A stretch of DNA of 64,000 bases, taken from positions 5,865,694 through 5,929,693 of the forward strand of contig NC_060955.1 in the NCBI RefSeq assembly GCF_910589235.1. Direction: 5' to 3'. The notes under the pieces were generated by a model. It worked only from the letters and a program-made list of their open reading frames with translations. It was not told the origin of the DNA and did no database searches. Made by a program: the position numbers and the translations under genes. The DNA comes from Vespa crabro (lineage: Eukaryota > Arthropoda > Insecta > Hymenoptera > Vespidae). Shown piece by piece: positions 11,868 through 23,423 of this stretch; position 1 is the first letter of the stretch; each line of letters begins with the position of its first letter.

Positions 11868-12167
11868 TTGTCTCTTTTTCTCGTTCGTCGTTGAAATTTA
11901 CCGAGGCGGTCAGTGTAACGTTCGATAGAGGAGAGATAAGCCGAGTATAGATATAATATCGTGTGCCATCCTGAATGTCGTCTTAGTCGGTGCTGATGTA
12001 AGTAGTAGTCGCTTCACGTAGAAGGCGAAGTAAGGGATGCCGAGGAGAAAGGTGGAAAAGAGATGAAGAAGTAGAAGAAAGAAGACTAGGACGACGAGAA
12101 ACAATATATCGTGGTGTGTGTGACTCGATTCGACCTAAGTTCTATCCATCTTTCTATCTCTGTTCTA

Positions 12168-12216
<49 letters not shown>

Positions 12217-12584
12217 CCCTACGTGTATACCGGAGTATAACGGACTACAAAAGATAATTATTTCGATGCCAAGGGTTCATCGTGTATAATTGAGAACGTG
12301 GGTAAACACTTAAGTGACTTTAATTCAATTTTCTCCGTGTACCTTGAGATATATAGCTGCTCTCTATCGTTTGGCACGAGCTTCACCGTTGCCTTTAAGG
12401 TTGATCGTGATGTTCGCGTTAAGCGAACGCGAGCGGCCTGTACCGTATCCGTTACCTTAAATCTGACGGCTTTACTTTAATACTAGATAACGTCGTCATC
12501 GCCGTACGTTCTTCCGGTGAAACCTTCGAGTCGATAAGAGCCGCATAATATCGTAAACGTCTGCCAAGAGAGAGATAGATAGAT

Positions 12585-12618
<34 letters not shown>

Positions 12619-13211
12619 GTACTATCTAATGGATTACGCGTTCCCGAAGGATTCAGACGTCAAACCCTTTTCTAGCATCATAATTAGAAGTAGAAAGCTC
12701 ATGTATAACCTTCAAGATCGGTAAGAAAAAAATAAAAGGGAGAAATGTAATGAACGATCGACTCGAAAGCATCTCGTGGTTTACTTTGATAGCGTTCGTA
12801 AAAGAACCTTCGGTGAAATCCGAGAAATCGAGTCTCCGTTTATATATACTCAGGTACGTCTTCAATTACTTAAAATAACGGGGAAACTGTCTCGTATGTG
12901 TTTTGCTACATCGGAGACTAGAACCGTGGACGAAAGGACGAGATATAGGAGGAGGATAGATGAGAAGAAGGGGGAATCGATCTCGTAGCTAAGAGCACAG
13001 TTAGCGATCGAAGTACCTTGCACATTGCTCTCGAAGGTCCATAATCGTAATTGCCATTGGCCCCTGTCGCGTGTATCCAGGTCGGGTCGTAGGCGACGAC
13101 AACAGGAGCGGTACAATATAAGGATAGGAATATATCTATATATATATTTATGTGTGTGTGTGTATTTCTCTCTCCCTCCTTCTCTCTGTACACGTTCGTG
13201 TGTTTCTACAG

Positions 13212-13322
13212 GCGACAACGGTACAGATAGGAGGTAACGGGAGGAAATTGGAGGCTGGACAGCGGTCGCGTCGGGTCAGTACCACGTGGCATTTCAGAGA
13301 ATTACGAGCGGAAAAGGAGACG
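13212..13322 (+). CDS. Candidate internal exon, 37 codons, family unknown
   Basis: A good acceptor (gtgtttctacag, preceded by a CT-rich stretch) ends at 13211. The next 111 bases are open in only one frame, reading ATTVQIGGNGRKLEAGQRSR and then a mixed basic stretch, and end at ACG|GTAAAG, a moderate donor. Both ends are phase 0. The other two frames stop within 35 bases. Against it: chance alone should give many such exon-like objects in 64 kb, the frame is Arg-rich, and no neighbouring exon in matching phase was found. I do not recognise the peptide. Confidence 0.18.
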
Positions 13323-14488
13323 GTAAAGGTCGCTAAGAAATAGAAAGAAATAGAGAGAGACAGAGAAAGAGAGAGAAAGAAGGTAGAGGTGATGAGAAAG
13401 GAGCAAGGCCAGTAGGCGATATCTTGTTGAATTTTAATTGCTTCTCTCGGCAACTCGAGAAACAGACATATTAAGGAAATTAAAGTTTGTCCGATAATGT
13501 TCTGTCTCTCTCTCTCTCTTTCTCTCTTTTATTTCTTTTTCTTTCTTTCTCTTTTTCTATCTCTCCTCTCTCTCTCTCTCTCTCTTTCTCTCCATTTCTT
13601 TCTGTTGGCAAACGACGTACACCGTTCCTGTTTGTCCAGTTAGTCTGGTTTTCCTCGTTTGTCGTTACACCTTCGCGCAGAGGCCCACCGACGACTTCCT
13701 TTTCCGTGACTGTGGTCATGGTCTCGCAATCTCAACTCTATATCGTGTAAATTCTAGTCGACACTTTGTATATCATGATTTTTCAATGGAACGCGTCGAA
13801 ATATATAAGAAAAGAACGACATGAGAGAATAGAAAAGATGTGAAAAGCTTGTGGAAAAAGTCTAGTTCTATCTTGGAAAAGTTTCCACTAGGAGATAGAA
13901 ATTATCAAGGAAGGCGGATATCGGCCGGTTAAAAGTTGCGGAAAGTTCGCCTCGGAGCTATGCCGACCGTTATTTCTCTCTGGTGCGATCCATAACGTTT
14001 TATCGACGTTGCCCGGGAAAAAGGCGAGGGTTAACAAGATCGAGTCCAAGGTGAAAATAAGTCTGAGTTGCTAAACTAGACTTTACTAGTCGTTTCCCCT
14101 ATCGATTGTCGGATTAGCTCACAATAAAAGATCGTTAATCCTAAGTTCTCGTGGGCGTGCGATTCAAGCTGACCAGCTAGCCAGATATAAATATAGTAGT
14201 ACGTACGTATTATCTCCATACAGGTCGAGAGTTTTCTCGCATGGGAAATGCGTGTGGTTCGTAAGCGTTAACTCGTAAAGGCGTCTGGCTTTCTTGGCGT
14301 GGACGACAACAACGACAACGTGCTTCAAAGGTTGCCCTCGGTGTTGTACCGTTAAACGATACGACGACGTTTACCGGGGCATAATGTTGTTCGGAACAAT
14401 CTGCCCGCGTACCAGGACCGAGTAAAACGACAAGTGAGTTGTTTCTTATACACAAGCGGATAGCCATTGTCTGTTCGTTTATTTCCGC

Positions 14489-14568
14489 GATCTCTCTCTT
14501 TCTCTCTTTCTTTCTCTCTCCCTCTTTCTCCTTGTCTCTCCCTCTCTCTCTCTCTCCCTCTTTCTCCT

Positions 14569-14615
<47 letters not shown>

Positions 14616-14685
14616 ATCTCTATCTCTATCTCTCTTTCTCTCTGTTTTTCTTTTTCTCTCCTTCTTTGTTTCTCTCTGTTTCTTG
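14489..14685. repeat. Long (CT)n-rich tract with a 36-bp internal duplication
   Basis: Nearly 200 bases of pyrimidine on the + strand. The word CCCTCTTTCTCCTTGTCTCT occurs at 14520 and again at 14556, so a 36-bp block has been copied in tandem within the tract. Frames on both strands are repeat artefacts (Ser-Leu on +, Arg-Glu on -). Confidence 0.9.
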
Positions 14686-15271
14686 TTCCCGCGACAAGAA
14701 AATGGACCGCACGAAATAATCTCAAAAGTTACGAGAAATCCCCAAAATAACAAGCGAACTCGAACGTATTCGTAAAGAAAACATGAAATAGATCTATCGA
14801 CGATCGACGATAGAAACGAAGGATTTTTTCGTTTTTGTAAGATTTTATAGATATGCCATTTTACTTACATCGAATGGAAACTCGTAGAAAAATCATCGTC
14901 TGAATCTATAGAAAACAGTTGACGTCATGCATTTGGACGTAGCTAGAAAAATGATTTTAACTGCACGGTGATCGCTTTTAAGTGCTATCGCGTGTCGCCT
15001 AGAAGATAAACTACGGATAAACAGAGAAAGCGATAGTTCATTTTCCCGTAAGATAATTTCGTTGTCATTAATGGTATGAATTACTGACTGAAATGTTCCT
15101 TTTTAATGACTTTTCATAAGCAAAAAAAAAAAAAAAAGAATCATTAGTTGGATGATACTTACGCGCTAATATTCGAATTATGCTCAGGAGTCAAACGAGT
15201 TTAGAGAAAACTACGTTGGAATTTTATCTTAGAGTCTTGTCTTTCGATTTTTCTTTTCATCCAGAAAGACT

Positions 15272-15309
<38 letters not shown>

Positions 15310-16077
15310 TGTTGCTGCTACTACTCGACACTTTACGATTACGCAGAGGCCACTTATTATGCAACGAGTTTGGATCGACTAGCGGTCAAGTCAGTGAATA
15401 CGACCGTTACTTAGACACACAGATCGAGAGCCGTGCATAACTGCAATCTATATTTATCAGTAGTCGCAAGTAATTAATATTTTTTTTCACTGATCGTGTT
15501 CTAGTTATCTGGATCGCGGTTAAATATTGTCGAAGCATTTTGTTTCTCTTTGTAATTTCCTTTTCCAATCGCTTTTTCCTTTTTTTTTTTTTTTATGTCG
15601 TTGTCGCTTGCTCGTACAGTCAATGTCACACGTGCGATCGCATCGATCGAAAACTTTGGCGTGGGAAGACAAGGTCGTTTCCGCGTTCGACAAATGTATG
15701 CAATTAAATCGACCGTAACTTGCAACCAATCACTTGTTTTAATCTCACGTAACGTTAATTTTTAACTTTTTATACTGTTCTGCGAACCAACTAATATATC
15801 ATTTTTCTCGAGGAAAAAAAAAAGAAAAAGAAGAAGAAGAAGCTTTGATATCATTCTCACAAAACCAAATATTTTCATTTTAATTATTATGAACACAAAT
15901 GTGATCTAATAGTTCCAGCGTACGTAGAAGTTATTAATTTAATGAGATATTGTTCTCACTATTTTTATTTTGTATTTCATAGAATTACACGGAGGAAATG
16001 CGATCCTTAAAAATATTTCCTTCGTCATGATGCATTTTACATTTCTCTCATGAAAAAATAAGGGAATAAGAGGAAAA

Positions 16078-16078
<1 letters not shown>

Positions 16079-16147
<69 letters not shown>
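16079..16147. repeat. (GA)n microsatellite, about 34 units
   Basis: A long GA run with one GAAA interruption. Confidence 0.95.
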
Positions 16148-16150
<3 letters not shown>

Positions 16151-17391
16151 AAGCAAGAAAAACGTAAAAGGTTTTAGGCAAAGAGTAGGGACGAGAAAAT
16201 TTGAAGGAACGAAAAAAATCGTAACAGTTTTTTTTTTTTTTTTTTTTCTTTCTTTTAGTATTTAATCGTGGCATAGTATATGTTCGTTTAGGGAACGAAA
16301 GTTCTGTCTATGGGACGGTACTTTAATTCGGCGCATGGAAAATCAGAATTTAGGCGAATTTGGACGAGGAAAATGAGGAAGAGGTAGGGTAAAGGGTAGA
16401 GGGCGAAGAGTTGGACGAATATTCGGTAGAAACGTGACTTCTCCTCTGTAGAGGTTAATACGAACCGGTGCACGTAGCTCATTCTACGGTTGCAGCAGGT
16501 GCATATTATTCACGTCTCGGCCGGATAGATCTCGCGCGAAATTCATAAAGCAATCCTTTGTACGGATACTTCTGGAGGTCGGCGCTCTTTATGGAAATTT
16601 CACGTGGCAGTGCTCGCCTTATGAGCAGGATACCTCGTCTAAGAAGGCGAGAGCAAGAGGAGTTTTCAGTTGGACGTAGGTAAAGAGAAAGAGAAAGAGA
16701 GATGGAAAAGAGGAAGGACTGATATTTCGTAAGGAAGGAGCTCCAAGGAAAGAGAGAACTCAAAAGTGGCATTATTCGTCTTCTCGAGTTTTCGGCAAGG
16801 AGATAGTTAGAGAGAGAGAGAAAGAGAGAGAGAGAGAGGGAAAAAGAAAAAAAGTTTCGACGAAACTCTCAAGATGAATTAAAAATTTTCTTCGATATTT
16901 TTACTCGATACCTTTATGCGAGATAAAATGAGAGAGAGAGAGAGATCGGTAGGTATTCGAAAATTTTCTTTTTCTTTCCTAAACTATTTTCTCAAAGAAG
17001 GCGTCTAATTGAAAGTTTGTAACGTAACTGGGGGAACCTACTCGCAAAGGAGATTCAAGTTTGCTCGAGACAAGTTGGCAAGGCGTCCCACTAATTTTAC
17101 GGTCAACCGCCGACGTATACTTCGGCCGCGGTATTGAACTCATGGCAAGTACAAAGCACCTACCGGTGTACTTTGACCGATAACGATATTAAGGCGCTTC
17201 CTAGAGATCACGTGACGTTAATTATGTCGCTGGAAGTACCTAGAAATTGTGGTGTCACAACAGGCGTTCCGTATATTACTTTGCACACCCGAATCACCTC
17301 AAAGTTGTATCGGGGTAGTTCATTAACGCCTTTTTGTAAGGGTAACGCGACGCACGAGTTTCGAAGACGAAACGGAGTGTATGTCGTCGTT

Positions 17392-17409
17392 GTCGTCGTC
17401 GACGACGAC
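17392..17409. other. 18-bp perfect palindrome made of (GTC)3 and (GAC)3
   Basis: GTCGTCGTC at 17392-17400 abuts GACGACGAC at 17401-17409. The triplet repeat flips orientation exactly at a SalI-like GTCGAC centre, and imperfect complementarity continues a few bases on each side. Confidence 0.8.
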
Positions 17410-18222
17410 GACATCGTGTAATTAAAGCGAAGAAATATGCTGTGATACAGACGCATACTGGTAGGAGGCCTTATAACTATCGTTTAAAACGCCAAGAATG
17501 GATGGAAGCAAAATCCATTATAACGTATGCATACATATCATGGCGACGATAAAAAGACAAATAAAAAACAAAGAAGCATTTGTCTCATAAATTGTTTTCA
17601 AAGAAAATTAATTCGTTAATTTAAAATTTCATATTTATACAAATTTAAAACTAAAAGACTTATTTAATGCTGTAAATGTAAAGATAAGACAAGTCCTTGC
17701 TTAGTGAATAAGCGAAGTGTCACGAAACTCGCCAAAGAACAAACCGAAAGACTTTCGCAGGATGGAAATAGAGTGACGAGTTTTAGTTTGGAAGTATACA
17801 CGTGTACGTAAGTGTCAAAGGACGACGTTTTTGTAGTTAGACGAGAAGACTACCGAGGAAAGTTCTAAAGCTCCGGGATTTCGTTCGGTCGAGTAAAGCA
17901 ATTACAACGAAGCAAGGAATACGAGAAACAGAACGATTATTACGCTCGGTCGCCTTTTTAACATTTACTCGAGCTTTAAACGTTTCATCTTTCTTTTTAT
18001 CGTTCACCCTCATACATTTTGTCTTTCTGTTTTGTTAATTATATATATATAAAAAAAAGAAAAAAAAAAGCGAAAGAGATAGAGGAAAACAGAGATTGGA
18101 ATGGGAGGAACTATCGAAGAAATCTCTTCCGTGTAATCGCCGATAGTTCGCCACGGCAATAAGTCCGGATATACGAGGTACTTAAAGAGGAAAGAGAAAA
18201 CGAGAGAGAAAGAGAGAGAAAA

Positions 18223-18256
<34 letters not shown>

Positions 18257-18892
18257 AAAGAGAAAAAGAAAGAGAGAAAGGCAACTTCTGCATGCACATT
18301 CCTTGGCCCTTCTCGCGCGACACAGGGCCTCAGATGCGGTTAGGGCCGGAGTATACATGCTGGAGCTGTCTTTAATATGCGACGGACAAGCTGACCTCGC
18401 CCTTTTGCTGCCGGTACTCGTTTCAGACTATTATCCGTGTACGTAGAGAACGCAGCTACTTACTCGACGGGTTACTACTAGAGAATTTATAATAACCACG
18501 TTATGCGCTCGCTATAAGCGCAAGTCGCGGTGCCATCTTCGAAAGGCGTCTGCTTCGTTCGCGTCGACCGGTGCGACGTTTCCGTGAAATTTTTGCACCG
18601 TATAAAAGGTTATCGAGAATAAAGAAAGAAAACTTAGGTACGCGTCTGCCATACCTACGATTAATACCTCGAATACTTTGCATTTACGAGCACGAAACTT
18701 TAATCTTCATGATTTAATGACTCTCGCGATGACACGAGCTGTTCTCTGGCTCCTAAATCTGCCCGATGAGCGAACGACCGTAACGAAGATCGGAACGTTC
18801 TTTGAAAGCGTTCAACGGTGAAATCGTTAATGATAAAGAGTGCTTTACACTATAAAAGAGACTATTACTTCGAAGACGTTACATCGGGCTCA

Positions 18893-18895
<3 letters not shown>

Positions 18896-18935
<40 letters not shown>

Positions 18936-18977
18936 AGACGATCGAGGAATTAAAGCGCGAAGTTGATAAAAAAATGT

Positions 18978-19027
<50 letters not shown>

Positions 19028-19036
19028 AGAGAGAGA
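18896..19036. repeat. Poly-A of 36 bases followed by a (GA)n array
   Basis: A pure A run at 18896-18931 and a GA array at 18979-19036 are separated by about 47 unique bases. No retroposon body or target duplication is visible around the A run. Confidence 0.9.
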
Positions 19037-19280
19037 ATATAAAAAATAAAATCAGTGTCTAGGAGCAAGGTCACGCACGAGTCCAAAGTCATTCTCCTCG
19101 TTCTCGAAGCGATGGATTTTATATTGGCAAAGTCGAGGTCGAGGATTTTGAAGCGACTTCTCCTAAGGAACATATGTCACTTGGCAAATTGCAGTGCGCG
19201 AGCTCTTTGGTGCACTTTGCGCTATAAACCACGGTCCGGCTGTAATCCTCCTCCTCCTTTTCCTCCATCTCCATCCCCAT

Positions 19281-19362
19281 CTTCTTCTTCTTCTTCTTCT
19301 TCTTCTTCTTCTTCTTCTTTTTTTTTTTCTTCTTTTTCTTTTGCTTCTGCTTCTTCTTCTTA
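19281..19362. repeat. (TTC)n trinucleotide array
   Basis: About thirteen pure TTC units, then T-rich degenerate units. On the minus strand it reads as poly-Lys/Glu and on the plus strand as poly-Ser/Phe. Confidence 0.9.
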
Positions 19363-19880
19363 CTTCGTTCGAGCACTGTTAGAGCTCCACGGCTCGGTGA
19401 GTTCCCAGGAAGGTTCGGCGGGCGAGCTATAGCAACGGCAGCAATTGGACGTAGTTACGCATCGAATGACGATGCAAGCGAGGTGCGGAAGGCTGCTAGT
19501 CCTACATCTATCTCTTTCTCTCTCTCTTTCTCTCTCACTCTCTCCTTCTCGATCTCGTCTTTTCTCGCACCGTTAGCGAAGGAAACTGGATCTGGTAGAT
19601 GCGTTTCGTGGAAAAGCATTGTTCGTGTAACACACACGTACACGCAAATCCCACTCTCTGAAAGTACTATCGTCCAGTCCAAGTACACCTGCCTGTAGAA
19701 ATCGAATGAGAACGAATCAGTCGTAGCAGATGATCGTATTGTTCGTCCACCCGCACTATTCGAACTCGTTTTGCCTTTGGTTCTCTTTATACGTCTGAAT
19801 TCGTTGGTCAAAGGCTTTTCGGATCGCAATTTCGATCGAGTTCGATCTTACTAGACTTTGTTTCGAACGACATGATAGAA

Positions 19881-19881
<1 letters not shown>

Positions 19882-19924
<43 letters not shown>
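19882..19924. repeat. (AT)n microsatellite, about 21 units
   Basis: A pure AT dinucleotide run flanked by unique sequence. Confidence 0.95.
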
Positions 19925-19926
<2 letters not shown>

Positions 19927-20296
19927 TCGAAACAGATATATCTTCGTTAACGTTCGAACAAAGTAGTTCTTGCGTAAAAAAAACAATATAGTTATGAGTT
20001 AAAGTACGAATAAAGTCCAAGAAGGATTTTAAATCACGGAGATACAAGCGATGTCCAAGCGATTTGTATCGAGAAGAGTTCAACTTGATTTTCTTGAGGG
20101 AATGAAGTGTCCTACGGAAAAACTAGAAAACTACTAAGAGAGATGGTAACTTGCCAGAGTGTTAGAGAAAAAGAAAGAGAAGAAAAGAGAACGCGCCAGA
20201 AAAATATGAAAGAAGGAAAAAAAGAAAGAAAGAAAAAAAGAAAGAAACAAACAAATATAGAAACAAATAAAGAAAGCAAGCAAGTAAGCAAGCACG

Positions 20297-20380
20297 AAAG
20301 GAAGGAAGGAAGGAAGGAAGGAAGGAAGGAAGGAAGGAAGGAAGGAAGAAATGAATGAATGAATGAATGAAGGAAGGAAG
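20297..20380. repeat. (GGAA)n array with an inner (ATGA)n block
   Basis: About twelve GGAA/AAGG units, then five ATGA units, then GGAA again. The AAAG-rich sequence just upstream (20165-20295) is of the same purine character. GGAA is the core of ETS-factor sites in animals, but in an array like this slippage is enough to explain it. Confidence 0.9.
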
Positions 20381-20655
20381 AAGAAGAACGAAAGTCTTTG
20401 AAAACGGGAGAAGGAAAAAGATGAGACTGAGATAAATCCCTTGCTGGCACAACGACGTCTCTCGATTTCGTAACGTTTTCCTTTTACGAGTCTCTCAGGA
20501 CGCATTAGTCGGCCGATGGCACGTTACATACTCCACGATCCTAATTATTAATGTTACGGTTATTACCGTTATAGCCACCGCAGGAGAACGACTTCGACCG
20601 TCTCATAAAGTAACGCCTTATCGATCCAGTGAACGCTCTCTGGCACACACCATGT

Positions 20656-20681
20656 CCCTCCCCCCCTCTTCTCCCACCCCC
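20656..20681 (-). other. Canonical G-quadruplex motif on the minus strand
   Basis: On the + strand there are C runs of 3 (20656-20658), 7 (20660-20666), 3 (20673-20675) and 5 (20677-20681) with spacers of 1, 6 and 1 bases. The minus strand therefore meets the standard rule of four G3+ runs with loops of 1-7. It lies in a pyrimidine-rich patch with no recognised gene. Confidence 0.7.
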
Positions 20682-21229
20682 GCCGACTCTCATTCTCCTT
20701 TCTCTTTTTTCTTTCTGTTTTACCTCTACTCGCGCTCTTACGCTTTCTTTTTCTCCACGAGTCGGCTCGTGGAACGAACGAGACGATGGTCGCCAACGAA
20801 CAATTCGCGCCAACTATTCGATACGTTCGCGCTATGCTAACGAAGCAGAAAATCTGATTTAGATCCAACGTTTCGAGATCGTACACCTCTATCAAATCGT
20901 TTTTCTTTTTGCTCTTTGTTTTTTTCTTTTTTTTAAATTCATCTAAAGTAACTACTCGCGGATTGTACCTCGCGGATTGGTATCGTTTTTCTATAAAACA
21001 ATCAGATTTCAATTCAATTCAAGCCACTTGGAATTGAAAGTTGAAAAAAAAAACTTAATTCTTTCTAGTGAGAACTTATTGTTAGAGAAAATGACTTTTT
21101 GCTTGATTACGATCGTAAAGCCGGTCTCTTGCCAAACGATTCATCTTCGTGCACTTTATTAATCCAGCCACGCGTGCTCTTCCATTTCTTCCATTACCAT
21201 CTCGCGCATGGAATGGAAATTTATTCGGT

Positions 21230-21232
<3 letters not shown>

Positions 21233-21277
<45 letters not shown>
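21233..21277. repeat. (CT)n microsatellite, about 22 units
   Basis: A pure CT run. Confidence 0.95.
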
Positions 21278-21280
<3 letters not shown>

Positions 21281-22190
21281 CTTTTTCTCTCTTTAGCTTT
21301 TCGTTTGGGTCTTTGGTCCTATCCAGGGAAACCTTCTGACCTCTTTACTATTACGTACGAGGAATATGAATCCCGAACTACGTTCGAACGTGCATCTCCT
21401 TACGCGTCCGTTGAGAAATGGAGAACTGGGAATTAATGTTTCTTTTTCCATCCTCACTTTCTTTCACTTTCTTTAATGTAGATTTTTCTTGGAACAGCGA
21501 AAAGAATTTAAATTCTAACCTTTCATGCTGTTCTCTTGTAATAATAGAGGCACCAGGGAAGAGCCATGCATCATTGCGAAAAAATTTTACGATTCTTTCC
21601 TCCTTTTCTTCCTTGCAATTCTTATCAGCCTAACATCGAGAATTTGACAGTTCGTAAAAACGTGCGAGCGCGATTCCCATACTCGCTTGGCCTATGTAAA
21701 TCGAATTTTGGATAATGCGATATAAATCGTCATAGAGAAAGGGCCTCCGTCTTCGTAAAGTTTTAAATTAAAATTTATAAGGCGTTATATATCAATGAAA
21801 ACTATCCGCTTTGTATTCGACATTGTAATCGAAGGACTTCGAATTGTCAACAATATCCAAAGTACATTGTGCGGCGCTTTTGTGTATTTTCTAAAAACAA
21901 ACAAAGCTAAGGTACGGGATGTTGAAGGTGATCGAAAAGTCATGTCAGTCTAGTTTCAGACACGAACGAATATGCAAGGTACGCGATACTTTCTTGAGCT
22001 TTACATTCGATAGAACTGATAAAAGGATTTCATCGATTTTTCCCTTGCACTCGCAAACGTTTTAGTAAGTAATTGGAGGAGACATATAATATAAAATCGA
22101 GATCGAAAAGAAACTTTTATTCTCCCTTCGTACGTTTTACCTCGAATGACGACATACGTTACTATCTACGTTTTTCTCTTGTGATTGCAG

Positions 22191-22284
22191 GATCGTCGTC
22201 TTAGGAAGTGGAACATATAAGAAAGAAAAGGAAGCGGCAAAAGAAAGATCGAAGCAAGCGACTTCCATTCACGCATCGTTCACA
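22191..22284 (+). CDS. Candidate internal exon with strong splice sites, family unknown
   Basis: The acceptor is among the best in the window: tttttctcttgtgattgcag ends at 22190. The 94-base exon is open in one frame only, reading IVVLGSGTYKKEKEAAKERS and then KQATSIHASFT, and ends at ACA|GTGAGT. The first base completes a codon begun in an upstream exon; the 3' end is phase 0. A Lys/Glu/Ala-rich centre suggests a charged helix. The next strong acceptor (23423) opens a frame in the matching phase. I do not recognise the protein; chance exons of this quality are possible. Confidence 0.28.
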
Positions 22285-23064
22285 GTGAGTCAATGAAAAT
22301 CGAACGTTTTACGATCTTCCTTATATCCAACCTTTTTTACTGCTTACAATGTCGACGAATTATTCGGGACGGTAGATTAGAAATTATGCTCGAATCTAAC
22401 CGATCGACTTTTACGATGTAACTCGCACACAATTTTGCTAGGCAAAGTCACTGGCAAGATGTTTGGAAATTTATCGTCGATTCGACTAACAATAAGGACC
22501 ACCGTCCGCGTTGATCGTAAAGAAACATCGCCATCACTGTTCACCGATAACCGTTCTACGTATCGTTGAACGATCGTCGAATCGTTTTGATACCATGACG
22601 ATCTTTATGAGCGCAACTTTAACGTCTCGACGAGATATTATATACCCTTTCCCCCACCCCTTCTCCTCCTCCTTACCACTCCATTTTCTTTTAAAGAATA
22701 AACGAACCTTCGTATGTACGTAAGTCGTAACACGTTGACCAAAAAGAACTTTCCTCTGTCTCGAACGATTCAACATCTTGATGTACGATACGAACTTTTC
22801 CCCCCGCGTTTACTACACTTTGATTTCTCTCGTGACCAACACTATATCGTCGTTTATGGTCGTATCTACTAGGATACGTGAGACCCTAGCATTTTCATTT
22901 TTCCTCCGAGCTCGACTATTTACTCTTTTCGATCGTTACGTTTCTTGGAAACGGCCACAGGCGATATTTCGATAATCTTTATGTTATCGATCATTTGATA
23001 TTATTTCCACTTATATCACTAACCGACATAAGCGGATATTAAATATCGAAAAGAATGATTTCTT

Positions 23065-23089
23065 TTAATGCATTAAATAATGCATTATT
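23065..23089. promoter_or_regulatory. Two adjacent TAATGCATTA palindromes, homeodomain P2-type sites
   Basis: TTAATGCATTAA (23065-23076) and AATAATGCATTATT (23076-23089) are perfect 12- and 14-bp palindromes sharing one base. Each contains TAATGCATTA, with centres 12 bp apart. Paired-class homeodomain dimers are known to bind TAAT-N2-ATTA (P2) sites, so two in tandem could be a regulatory element. In AT-rich DNA such palindromes also arise by chance, so function is inference. Confidence 0.35.
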
Positions 23090-23103
23090 GAATTATTCGA
23101 TCA

Positions 23104-23156
23104 TTCCATGTGAATAAGAATTATTTATGAAGTATAAAATTCTTATTAGCATGGAA
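23104..23156. other. 53-nt stem-loop with 19-nt arms
   Basis: TTCCATGTGAATAAGAATT (23104-23122) pairs with AATTCTTATTAGCATGGAA (23138-23156) around a 15-base loop. Counted from the base: 7 Watson-Crick pairs, one T-G wobble, one G-A mismatch, then 10 Watson-Crick pairs. The arms are not simple repeats. At 53 nt it is shorter than a typical animal pre-miRNA (about 60-70), and pairing does not continue into the flanks. It could be a small hairpin RNA, a palindromic element relic or a DNA cruciform. Confidence 0.75.
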
Positions 23157-23423
23157 CACGAACGCTTGGAAATTAATCGATTAACTTGCTGTATCATTTC
23201 GCACGAATACGTATCCCGCGTAAATAATTTATAACGTCGGGATGTATTATTAATCGTCTACATGTGATATAGAAAAGGTAGAATAATAACAAATCGTTCC
23301 GCGTTCCATTCGGCTTTGGTTGCGTTTAAATTCGCAATTAAAGTGATCGTGAATATCATAATAGACTAAGAGTTTCGTCTTAGAGATTGAAATAAATTTC
23401 AAGTTAGTGTTCTCTTCTTACAG

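Larger units (their letters stand above)
4979..13211. other. Microsatellite-dense non-coding stretch
   Basis: No gene is supported. Beyond the arrays listed separately it holds purine runs at 5086-5184, GA at 7568-7602, CT at 12171-12212, GA at 12569-12617 and T/TTTTA runs at 6500-6552. Single splice-like signals occur without a convincing partner: ACA|GTAAGT at 7323, and a short ATG frame at 9056 running into CC|GTAAGT at 9073. A minus-strand TATAAAAG box at 5624-5631 has no gene behind it. An open frame ending at CAG|GTACGT near 12855 reads mixed residues but has no acceptor. Confidence 0.6.
13323..22190. other. Non-coding stretch with long simple-sequence tracts
   Basis: No gene is supported. 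Besides the arrays listed it holds CT at 13504-13598 and 15273-15307, GA at 18202-18279, and poly-T of about 18 at 16229-16247. A TATAAAAG box lies at 18601-18608 (+) but no initiator or ORF follows. An ATG frame from 19113 crosses a Pro/Ser-coding pyrimidine tract and reaches a GTGAGT near 19395; its openness is explained by the tract. AT-rich unique sequence fills 14780-15180, 17460-17720 and 21640-22190. Confidence 0.6.
22285..23423. other. Putative intron or intergenic stretch, mostly free of simple repeats
   Basis: If the two exon candidates around it are real this is their 1.1-kb intron. It starts GTGAGT and ends ttctcttcttacag. It holds a C-rich run near 22645-22660 and, in its AT-rich second half, two TAATGCATTA sites and a long hairpin, which are listed separately. 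Confidence 0.35.

Noticed and set aside
14210..14775. Several long frames on both strands
   Set aside because: They are the two strands of a CT-rich tract (Ser-Leu and Arg-Glu), with no splice or start evidence.
18896..18931. Poly-A tract as the tail of a retroposed gene
   Set aside because: No recognisable gene body or SINE upstream and no target-site duplication flanking it.
20107..20505. Frames reading Lys/Glu repeats (+) and Leu-Pro-Ser-Phe repeats (-)
   Set aside because: They translate the AAAG and GGAA arrays and are repeat artefacts.
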